DNA of 64,000 bases from Hamiltosporidium tvaerminnensis (taxonomy: Eukaryota; Microsporidia; Dubosqiidae): NCBI GenBank assembly GCA_022605425.2, contig CM061247.1, positions 1,227,501 through 1,291,500 on the forward strand. Direction: 5' to 3'. Shown here in pieces: positions 14,351-25,066 of the stretch (position 1 is its first letter; every line of letters begins with the position of its first letter). The notes under the pieces were generated by a model. The model was not told the DNA's origin. It did no database searches and saw only the letters and a list, made by a program, of their open reading frames with translations. The position numbers were made by a program, and so were the translations under genes.

Positions 14351-17221
14351 AGGAGAACGGAATAACTAAATAAGTAGAAAATAAGCATTTTATATTAAAT
14401 GTTACCTTGATTCTGTCGGTTGCGGATTTTAGTCTTTATTGCTGTTTAAAATACAACTGTTATTTTTAGTAATTTATAAACAAAAAAATAACTTTGGTTC
14501 TCTTAGAAAAATGTATGTTGCGTTTTACCAATTTAGATTGTAATAGGTAATATACATTTTTTTTAAAAAAAGCGCGCGGAAATATAATTAATTTATAGTC
14601 TAAATATGTAATTTAATATTCATTTGATATAATGTATGTCAAATGAAATTCAACACTCAAAAAATTATAAATTTCCATATATTTTATAGAAATTTATTTC
14701 CTTTTGTGTAAATTATATGTTATAATATGGTATACCATATTGTTCTGTAGTGAGTTTCTTCTAATCTCTAGTTTTACATTTGGAGATATATCTTTTTAAA
14801 ATGTCTAAAAAATCTAGGCACCTAAAAATTATTAAATATTTTCGTACATAGATTGTTAATTGTTTTTTTTTTGCGTTTTGAAATATTATTCGGTGTGTAT
14901 ATTCATTCATTCGGCAGGAAATAAATTTGATATTTTGGAATTAAATTTTATGATTGTTCAAAAATAATAATTTCTGATTCGTTTCAAGTATCTTAGTCTA
15001 AGTCAAGGATACTTTGCAAATTATATATATTATCATGACTAATAAAATTTCTGATTTTAGAACAAAAAATCGTAAAATTATTTGGCAAAAATTACTAAAA
15101 AAATATAATGCGTTATGTATTTTAATAGTACTGTCAAGTTTATAAGAAATTATCCTAATGCTTTTGGCATATATGCTCGTTCTTTTGCTCAAAAACCTTT
15201 GTTTTAACCAAAAAATATTAGTTCTAGATATATATTTCAAAATTATTTTTATCAATGTTAGATGACGATTAGAAATTTACAATGTTTGGTGATGAATGCA
15301 ATTTTAACTTTTTTAATTGAGATGGTAGGGTTATGTATGAGGGAACAAACGGAAAGCTTAAATCCTAAGTATATGATCTCAATGGGTCAGGATACTGAGG
15401 GAAATGTTATGGTTTATAAAGTAAGCCATATTAAGGTGTTGGTAGATTGCATTTATTTATTCTTTTATAAAACGATTTTAAGATGTACTAATCTTGCAAA
15501 CAAATTAGAGTACATTGCTAGAAATATAGTTATAGACGATTTTATTTTATCCATATAATGAACTTAAGCATACACCGAGGATTGCTGTGTCATATTCTGA
15601 TGCTGTAATGTGAAATATATCATAGATCATCCGTATTACTAGTTTTAAATCCAATGGTGTATTTTCGAGCTTCTATAGAAAAATAATCTTATGGTTTTAC
15701 TTTTAAAAATAGGAATCAGGTAAAATATAAATTAATCCTAATTTAAAGTAAATCCAATTGCTTTTGTGCAAAAACAAGTTATCTCTTTAGTAAAAAAAAC
15801 AAGTTTATTTTGTCTTCATTGCCCATGAATGGCATAATATATATAAAATTTAAGCGTTCGGTTTTTTAGGATTATACTTTGGTAAATTTAATCTTTTGGT
15901 TTTATATAGAAAATATTGTATAAAATAACCCTAGATATGTGTTTTAAATCTACTCTTACTATACTTATTAAAACAATTACAATTACGAGGTTCTACGTAT
16001 GAATTTTTTTATTTAAACAAGGGTTTCGGGTTTTTTTTAGCCTTCTCTATATCTTTTGGTTATAAAGTTAAATCTGAAATTTTCTTTGTAAAAAGTATTT
16101 GGAAGAGTTTTTTAAGATATGTCACCTTCAAAAATATAGATTGACACAAATAGTCAAGGTATAATTTAAATTGCGAGTATCTTTGGGCCTAGGCATTTCT
16201 TATTCATTATTCGCCATATAACAAGCTAATATTTGCAAAGGATTTTTTTTATTTTAGATGAGAGTGATTTTGTTCCTATATATTAAGATGAAAGCATTAT
16301 TTGTGTTAGGTTTGGTTTGTTGATATTGGAATGCAATTTACCATTTTATAGTGGTTTAATTATTCTAAAACTTAATTTTTGAGCAATAGTCTTGATTAAT
16401 ATAGAAAAAAAATCTTCCAGAAAGAGAACACTAATCCTACAGGTTTGAAAGTTTTTTAGAAACTATAAAATGGTCTGTGGTTGATAAGTATACTATGTGT
16501 TTATTATAAAATTTAATATTTTTTACATGTTGCAAAAAAAATCGAAAACGATTTAACATTATAGGTCAAAATTAAACTTTGCTTGTAACTGTTAGAATGA
16601 GGAATGTAAATACTATTCAAATTAAAATAATCTTTAAATCAACAAAGAATCTATTATTATATATCAAATATATTAGTACTTTATACTATCTTTGTTTTTT
16701 CAAACTTAAAAAATTCAATTTATTGAAATATTAAATCTAGGTCATGAATATTCACTATGTAATCGGTAAAATAAACCCAGAAAAATATCTATTTTATAGA
16801 CTTCAGCGACAGAAAAAGGAATAATTCGAATTTTTACTCTGTTCTAAAGAACTTCAATTAAGTTATAACAAAGAATCAGTCCTACAGCCATATATGTAAC
16901 GAAACCAACGAAAATCGCCTAATTTTGATAAACATACGACGTGTCATTTTTTAATTCACTATTTGATATATCGGGATAATTTGAGTTTCGTGTCCCAGTA
17001 AACAATATTACATAGCCTGAACGATTCATAAGAGCTTCCCGGATATTAATCTATCTAAAATGATTTGAAATATATACTAAAATCGAATTCTATAAGGTTT
17101 AATTAAGATTTGACCTCGATAAATTGCTATTTCTTCATTTGTCAGATTTGACTTTCCGAGAATCATATTTCGTTAACAGATCTTTTTTACGAAAACATTT
17201 TTGCTGTATTTTAAGTAAATC
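14351..17221. other. AT-rich stretch, one orphan open frame
   Basis: Apart from the 98-codon frame described separately, I see no gene, RNA or repeat that I can support in this stretch. Confidence 0.5.
15262..15558 (+). CDS. Orphan 98-codon open frame, unknown
   Basis: ATG-initiated frame of 98 codons. The first ~65 residues are less AT-biased than the surroundings and look protein-like (MTIRNLQCLVMNAI…, then …MISMGQDTEGNVMVYKVS…), with a hydrophobic stretch near residues 80-88. I do not recognise a family. It could be a small lineage-specific gene or, more likely, a remnant of a longer gene, because neighbouring sequence is degenerate in all frames. No promoter or intron signals were recognised. 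Confidence 0.25.
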   Translation: MTIRNLQCLVMNAILTFLIEMVGLCMREQTESLNPKYMISMGQDTEGNVMVYKVSHIKVLVDCIYLFFYKTILRCTNLANKLEYIARNIVIDDFILSI

Positions 17222-17261
17222 AAAAGGTTTTTACAGGAATATATTCCTGTAAAAACCTTTT
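17222..17261. repeat. Perfect 40-bp palindrome
   Basis: Two 20-bp arms (AAAAGGTTTTTACAGGAATA and its exact reverse complement) abut with no spacer. A 20-bp perfect arm is very unlikely by chance, even at this base composition. It lies in non-coding sequence and could form a cruciform or, if transcribed, a strong hairpin. No repeat ends or TSDs were recognised around it. Confidence 0.9.
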
Positions 17262-17305
17262 ATAATATTTGTTTAACATTCAACGGATTTTAATATGTTT
17301 ATCCT

Positions 17306-18975
17306 TTGCCATTAACCACCAGAAAAAAACTTCTCGGTGTTCGATTTTTAAAGATTTATTCTGTATGCAGAGCTTCAAAATATTGCTGCTATTCAAAAAT
17401 TATAAAACTGCTAAAGACTTGTTATTCCTCAATTAGGACCAAGAAACATTGTTTATCTTTACTTTCAAGAGGAATTTTCACTGAATTTGAAATAAAATTA
17501 TATCACTGAAATATTTATTTTTGGTTTTCAAAATTAAATTTATATATTTTTTCTACATATAAAGATTCAAAATATATATAAACTTTCAGCATGAATTTTT
17601 TGATAGTCGCTAGATGCTTGTGCGACATCTTCAAGAAAAGAATTCTACTTGCCTATTCATAATTAGAATTTTTGGTTAATCGTTTCATAGAAAAGAAGTC
17701 AATTCCAAAAGTTAAGCAAAGCAATATTACAAAAAAAATCTTACACATTCGATTCTATTCTTTTATCTTTATCAGTTGGCATCACTAAAGATATCATTCG
17801 TAGTTTCTGAAAATTAACAATTTCGTGATTCATTTTATAAATAAAAGCTCGTGTTTTATAAGAGAAAAAAATATTATTTACTAGGGATCATTTTGCCAAT
17901 CGCTAAGGCAAGAAAAATGAGGAATGATTTAAATACTCTAGCAAAATTTGGCAGTGGGTTTTTTTGAGCCGTAGAACGCTAACTTTAAAATTATGTATTT
18001 ATTTTCCTAGCTTTGTTAGTTGTAGCTTTTAAACATAATGTAGCACAATCGTAAATAATAACCTCGTTGCTATCATTCCTTTATAAATAATGAAGATTAA
18101 TATTAAATAAATATTTCACTCAAACAGTGTGGATTTAAGATTAAATAGGACAGAATTTTGCTGTTCAAATATTGCAGAGTACGGATTTCTATCATATTTT
18201 AGGATTACGTTATCTAAAAAAACTAATATTCCATAACATAAAAATATCAATTGAAGATGCTTTGATATTAAATGACAGTAAAAAATCGATTTGTGAAATA
18301 AAATTTCCTGTGAAAAGATATCAATTTGAAAAAATTTATAGTTTAATCAGTTCGTGGAAAGTCTTGATACTTTGAAGATTTATGTTAATACGGCTAAAAA
18401 AACACAATGGCTTATCATTTATCTATCTGATTTAAAAAAATTATAAAACCTATTGATCTTATAATGCATTGTTTATATTCTTTTGTGAATTTTGACTTCT
18501 ATTGAATGATGTCATCCAGTTAAAACTTAAAATATTAAAAATATCTGAAACCGATGTTTAGAGATCCATTTTTTTGACATTCAAATTATGAAACCTATGA
18601 ATATCTTTTTGGGAAAGGAAATCGCAAAAAGATTCATTTTGATCATTCACGATTGTTCATTTGAAGAGACATCTTTTAAAAACTCATTTCCTTCAGTTTA
18701 TCAATATTTTTTTAGTCTCATGGAATTAATAGAAATAAATATTACAATCGAGGTATTGCATTCTTGAAAGAACTTACACGCCTAAAAAATTATATTTTTA
18801 TAATTTTAGCTGCGTCAAACAATCGTTTGTTTACATATCAAGAATAAACTTTTGGCACTTAACTGGTTATATATGTGTTGGGGATCAAAACATTTCGAAT
18901 TTTAAAGAGATTTCTCATTTAATATATAAAGAAAATCCAAAAGATGTTTTTGCGAAAGCTAAATATATTTAGACT
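17306..18975 (+). pseudogene. Possible degenerate leucine-rich protein gene
   Basis: Several short plus-strand open frames follow one another (17306-17509 and 18172-18375 are the longest) and contain leucine-rich, protein-like text, for example LGLRYLKKLIFHNIKIS near 18200 and an open patch near 18840-18970. The flavour resembles the intact leucine-rich protein at 25067-27499, but I could not align them reliably. If real, this is a gene destroyed by many stops and frameshifts. Chance AT-rich translation is a serious alternative. Confidence 0.2.
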
Positions 18976-20430
18976 ATTTTTTACACGATTATTGAATTTT
19001 TGTTACAATAATTTGCTGATTGTTTTAATATGAAAAAAGTTTTATTTTAAATTTCTATAGAATTTTTTATATTATTTTGGTCTAAAATAAAGTCAAATAT
19101 TTTTTAATAGAATCAGTCAATACGTTGATATTTGTAGTACGTTTATTTTATAATTAAAATAAATTTTCGTTAAATAATGAATATTAATAGATTACTGCTC
19201 TAAGCTAAAACTGTGATATCTTATAAGCCTTTCCTTCGAAATGATATATAATTCCAGTTTTTTCCTAAGAACATTATAGTTCATCGAAATGCGAGCATTT
19301 TTCATATATAGCTATCTTTCTAATAAATTATTTACTGATTTTTAGTTAAATCAATTTTCTTTTAAATATTTAAAAAAAAGTTTGGTATTTTTATTAAGAT
19401 CTTATGGCTTACCTAATAACCACTATAACAGTCAATTAATTTCAGTAATCTACTTTGGTATTTGAAGTGAACAAATTTTGACTTTTTCAGAAAAAATTTC
19501 GATTCATATGGGTTCTTGGTATTCGGAGACCTATTTTTCTGAAGCTTTATGCAACTTAACATTGTAGTATCACAAATTAAATTCTAGATTTCGACATGAT
19601 AAAACCAAAATTTCAAATCTCTAGAAAGAATTGGCGTTAATAAGCAAGATAAACATGAAAAAAATATAAATACTATCGGTTCATGAATTTTATGATTACG
19701 TATATAGAAAGAGTTTTTATACAAAAATAAAGTTAGATGTTTAATCACATTATAATATTTGTTACGGATATTATACCGATTTTTTTCTACTATATCGTAT
19801 ATTTCAAAACCTTGCTTTTTAATTATAATTCAAAATGCAATTTATCTAACTATATTTTCTTTTATAAACCGAAATATTACCTAAAAGAAATTTAGTTATC
19901 AAGCATGTAAATCAGAAAGAGACTTGTATTATTTCTATAATTCCCTCTGTTTTTTAATTAGAATTTATGGTGTAAAACTGTTTGTAAAAATTTTAAGCGT
20001 AATCTAATAGATTCATGAATGATTTTATAGTATGTCAATGATCAAATATTCTCTGAATTAATTTAAACTTTAATTATTTTTTCAATGCCCACATAATTTA
20101 ATTTTATGAGATAAATATCTCTGTAAAATAATTCTTTTTAGAAGCTTTTTTTGAATTTCTATTTTTGACAGGTTGTGATTTCGATATAGTTAGATTACGA
20201 TATAATCAATAAAAATTTTATCGCAAACTCTATTTTTTTCATTGATATAAAATTATTTAAAATTACTGCTTTGCTTATTCAGTTATGTAAAACGAAAAAA
20301 AGGAACAGTGAAAATTTTTGGCTAAATATTGATTAAACTCAGACAATTGTCTGAGCGCGAGAAATTTGTGTGTTTATGATGTTTTGGTATATAAAGATTT
20401 TTCAACCCGAGCTTATAGGTATCGGAACTT
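18976..20430. other. AT-rich non-coding stretch
   Basis: No gene, RNA or repeat that I can support. Confidence 0.5.
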
Positions 20431-21061
20431 ATTCTTCACTTTGTTTGAGACCATAATATCGCTTCCTCTATTGATTCATCACCATTTGGGCTGGCCAACG
20501 GCATAACAAATTTCAGTACTGCTGTATTTCCAGAAAGAAACCTAAAATATATTGCATTCTATACTAGACTTCTTCACAGTCAAAGGAATAAATAGTCTAG
20601 ATCTGCTCTTCTATGAGTACGAAACAGGTTTAGTGAAATTCTAGAAACAACGGGTGCAATATATACAGGGGATATATGAAAATTTGGCGGCACTATTAAT
20701 TTCGATGCGTTAAAATTACCCATAATGAAGCAGAAAAGAAAAAAACATAATAAGAGAATGATGAGCGGAATTAATAGCATGTCATCTAACTAAATCATGT
20801 TTATAACTTACAAGTCCCCCCCCGAATCGACTTAATAAAGAATTAACCGTATAAAATTATTGTTTCGGGAAGACGAGATCGGGGAGTCGAATTTCGAAGT
20901 CGCAAGTTCTCAAAGGAATTGATTACCCGAATATTTCCTAACCCCATATGTTGAATAGCTTGTGTATGTGCAGAATAAAGTGTGTAGGGTGATTTGCAAG
21001 GCTTTGCATATCCTAAAACAGCACTGACATCTTTTGACGAATAGACACACAAAAAAGTCAA
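20430..21061 (-). other. Island of higher GC with two short minus-strand frames
   Basis: This patch is visibly less AT-rich than its flanks and carries two consecutive minus-strand open frames. The frame at 20580-20780 (ATG start, 66 codons) begins with a very hydrophobic stretch resembling a signal peptide or anchor (MLLIPLIILLLCFFLFCFIM). The frame at 20843-21061 has no ATG start but reads as ordinary protein sequence (…SSKDVSAVLGYAKPCKSPY…). I recognise no family. It is probably a remnant of an inserted element or an older gene. Confidence 0.3.
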
Positions 21062-21659
21062 GATCAGCGTAGAAAAAACACAGTTAATAAAATCACTGTT
21101 TTAGAGAAGAAAAACGGTAGGCAGAAGAAAATCTCAGCTTTGCAAACGTCATAGATCATAAATTTTGTGAGAGCTGTTGCATCTAAGCCTTTGATTGAAA
21201 ATAATCTTTCCATATCTATGGGTAACGAAGAACGAATTTCTGAATTTTTACATAAAAAATTAGAAGTATTAAAGTAGAAAGCTGTTACGAAAAGATATGC
21301 GTATCTTCGAGTTGTTCTGAGATGTTTATATTGTGGGTAATCTGTGTATTTTAACTCTGAGAATGTGGCTATTCGTAGTGAAATCCCAGTTTTTTTATAC
21401 TAAAATATAGACATCGGGATATACGTGTCATGAATATGCGTATTCGAGTCAGTTTTTCGAGTTTTTTTTAAAATATCCTTCTTTGGTTCATAGAGTGCTC
21501 ACTTAAAAATTTTTTTCCTAACTGTTAGGCTATAGGTTGGATGATATTTGTAATTTCATAAAAAACTTATGAAGCTAGAAATATTTCTATGATTTTGTAA
21601 AAGTATATTCTCATGAATTTAACTTTAAGCTGGTTGGTTTTGAATTTTACATAAAATAA

Positions 21660-22080
21660 GCTTCAATTACAGACCAAACGCCTGTATATACAACCTAAAT
21701 GAATGAACGACAAAAATTTCTAACATTTTGTTCAATTTGAGATGGAAAATCGAAGGTTGCTGGCTGAAAGAACATTAAGAGCGATAAAGCGCTAAGGCTT
21801 TGGTTAACCTTACCTGGACTTAGACACAGCTAACAGATTCATAGACAACTTTGATTGTTTTCAAAATTACATATTATTCAACCGAAGTGCTTATTTGACT
21901 CAATAATCTAATAAATTATTTAATCTATTGAAAACGAAATTTATTTGAATAATTCTATAACGATTTTGCATTTATATATCAGTGAAGCCTCAAACCCATG
22001 AAAGAGAATGTTTAAAGAGATATACCGCAACGAGATAGTTTGGAACATTTTTTCGTGTTCTATATAGTTTTTTTGGCTCA
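21660..22080 (+). mobile_element. LINE fragment, reverse transcriptase region, eroded
   Basis: The stretch at 21725-21800 matches the reverse-transcriptase region of the long LINE copy near 54260-54340: a TTGAGATGGAAAATCGAAGG-like run corresponds to the segment coding VEVERRGLLAEN-type residues. Weaker similarity continues downstream to about 22080 through the DVKKAYD (motif A) area. All frames contain stops. It is an old internal fragment with ends not determined. Confidence 0.6.
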
Positions 22081-22198
22081 GAAGATCAATGAAAAATGAA
22101 CAAAAATGACCTGGTTGATTATGTAATTCTCATTCTACCGATCTTTTTTCGATCAGTATCCCAACAATTCCATAACTAAATTAAATGAAAAATAAAAA

Positions 22199-23290
22199 TT
22201 ATTTAATTAAAATCTAGGTTAGTAAATTTTGTCTCTTTCATATATTATTTTTCCTTTTTTACCACTCCTATCTTTTCCTTTTAATCCGACACTTCGTTTT
22301 ATTTATTGTCGGTTCCTTCACGGGGGTTACGCCATCTTAATTAAGGGTATAATATTAATTGTATTTTCCGCTTTTACACTATCTTCCTCCTTGTCTACTT
22401 GCTTTAAAGAGGATGTGGGTTGTTTATACATCTCAGCTCCTAAAATAACACTGAGTGATGCTCTCCCTGCTCTCTTCTGCATTTATCCAGACTCAAGTCC
22501 TCTTTGTCGATCAAAAGAAATTGTTTGGACCGTCTTCTTGAGTACTATAAGTTGTATATATACCTCTAAATTTATGGGTATTTGTAGTCTTTTAATATAC
22601 ATATTATGGTATTTTGTCACAATACCGTCTCAGGTCCACCACATAAGGGATTATCTCCACACAACTTATAAAAAATACCCAATCCATTCGCTAATAAGTC
22701 ATAATTCCTAAGTTTTTAAGTTTGAACTATTTGAAGTGAATCCTGGGAAGTAAATCCTATTTCACTGGGTGTCATCTTGTTTGTTCTCTTATCTAAAATA
22801 CGTATATCGGGTCTTTTACACCGAGTTTTGACTTCAGTTTTTATTCTAAAGTCCACTCTAATCTCTACATACTTATTATAAAGAATTTCTTGAACTGAGT
22901 GACTCTTTATTCGTTTTGAAGACTTAAAATGATATCTTTTTGGTAGGCATAGGTGTAAATATCGTGCCGTTTCATGAAGTCGTCTAGTATAGTCATTATC
23001 AAGCATTTTCTCACATCAAGTTACTGGATGGTTTATTGTTTTCCTAGACTTATTGCAGTGTTGACACACACTTTCTGCTCCCCAGAATACATTTCCACCT
23101 TGAATATAACATAAAACTGCTTCATCGCGTGGCCTTATATTCCCTTTCTTTAGCCATCTTCAAGAGTCACTAACACTCAAAGCCCATTTTTTCTTGTATT
23201 ATATAACCTTGAATGATGTTTTCTTTTTCAATTTCGTCATATAATTTTGCAACGACTAGAGATTCTTCTGATTTTTTTTAGTGATTTCTC
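22199..23290 (-). mobile_element. 5'-truncated R4/Dong-like LINE copy, 3' third
   Basis: On the minus strand this copy runs from the segment before the endonuclease (about 23290) through the CCHC finger, the endonuclease core (22716-23006; RPDI, then E 14 residues later, changed context SEIGFTSQDSLQ), and the C-terminal region (antisense of 22270-22590), to the LINE tail (reverse complement of a TTATTTAATTAAAATCTAGG-like end at about 22200). Stops and frameshifts interrupt it. The long plus-strand frame at 22229-22711 is only its antisense shadow. The truncated 5' end is typical of LINE retrotransposition. Confidence 0.85.
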
Positions 23291-25066
23291 CCCCCACCCT
23301 ATATTTTTGAATAAAAAAAAAATTATTTTTTAAGCTAAACTCTCTTTAATGAAGGTTTCGGTTTTTTTTGTTTATATTCATGTTTTGGATAGAAAATATA
23401 TTGTTTTTTAAAGTCTGAAATTTCTATAAAATAAAATAGATGATGACTAATATGGAATTTGAAGGCTCGGCAAACTTCATAATTACTGGAAATTATGCTT
23501 CTGCCTGGAATAATAATCAGAAAAGATGGTTTTTGGAATAGCGAGCGATGCATATATCGAAAACAGTAATATATAACGATAGATTAGACAAAATCCCGAA
23601 TTAATTATAAGCGGATAAGAATAAGATAAGGCATCTGATTTTTTGCCTCCGTACATGATCTGCGATCATATTAGCATAAAAGCTATGCATGGGTTGATTA
23701 AAAGAAAATAGAGAAGATTTAGGTGAGAACAAAGTTAAATGTTCTTTAAAAAATACCGGGATTTCAAATTAACAGTTTTTGAAGTCTTATGATGAGATTC
23801 TGACAGCAGGTGCAATTTTATTCATGAGATCTATTCTGATTAATCTTATTTATACGGGAAATATTCAAGTGATAATGACGCCTTTGCATGAATCTTACAC
23901 ACTCAGATATTCAAACCAATTTCTAATCTATGATAACTTTACAGGCAAAGTCGGTTGCCGGTGTTTCTAACACCATTAGAAAATCTTAGTATTCTCTAAG
24001 GGGTATAGTATATTACAAACAAATAATGAAAAAGCATTGTGTAGAAGCGCATAGAACCAATATAGTTCGAATACAAATTTTTCTTTTTCAAAAAAAGCAA
24101 GGCACTAACAAAACCAAGGTCGATTTGAGATATACAGTATGGCAATAATTCGAAAGCTTGCTATACATCTAAGAACATCTAGTTGAAATGTTGGATTTGG
24201 TTATCTAAAAAAACTTATTTTACTAAAATAAATTACATAAAGATCAATAAAAACTCGGCCTGTAGATGCTAAATCTTGTATAGGTAACAATGCTGTTAAA
24301 AGCGAAGGTGCGAATTTATTATGAATATTCTTCGAGCTCTGAATTAAAGAAATATCTCTAAAATACGAATCAAAACTCTCGAATCGATTTGATATATATC
24401 AAGGAGATATTTGCATGGGATATCTAATGGTTTTAATATTCATGCATTGGCCTCACATAGGATGCGAGAAAAATATATGGCTTTTATGAAAAAGCATACA
24501 GACCTACATTCTTTCCAATAAAATTTACTTCTAGTGATGTAATGCTGCCAAGAAGATAATTTGATATCCATTTAAAGGCGAAAAACAGCAATTTTTTTGG
24601 TTTTTTGGTAAAAGGCTGGCAAGTCATTACCCGAGTGATACTTTTTGTTTGATTGCGAGGAACAGAAAATTATTTGCAAAAATCGTATTAAGAGGTATCA
24701 TTATAATGAATTTTTTCATCTGGATAGCCACATGAACCAATAAAATCTTATTTCACATTATACACTTATATATTCCCTCAAGATAGTATGTCATAAATTT
24801 TTTTATTTTAATTTCTAATGATTGTCTTTTTGTTTTTCTTCTTATTTTACCAAATAAAAAAATTAGCAAAGAAGGAAAATTTTGAAAGAAATAATAGCTT
24901 AAGAAAGGAATTAGAGGAATAAAAAGATTTAGATGAATAAAATTGATCTAATATACCATTATTTAGCTTTATATGTGAATATTACATTTGTTTGTGAGAT
25001 GGGTTGGACATTTATTCAATTTCTGTATAAGGAAAATAATATTATATTATTTTTATACCCTTAGAT
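23291..25066. other. AT-rich non-coding stretch upstream of the leucine-rich gene
   Basis: Open frames at 23335-23553 (-) and 23779-23970 (+) have no recognisable motif. The second reads fairly protein-like (MKSYDEILTAGAILFMRS…) and could be a gene scrap. Nothing else is supportable. The last ~200 bp must contain the promoter of the gene at 25067, but no clear motif can be named. Confidence 0.45.

Noticed and set aside
22229-22711. 160-codon plus-strand open frame
   Set aside because: It is the antisense of the C-terminal and endonuclease end of a minus-strand LINE copy; the sense translation matches the other LINE copies.
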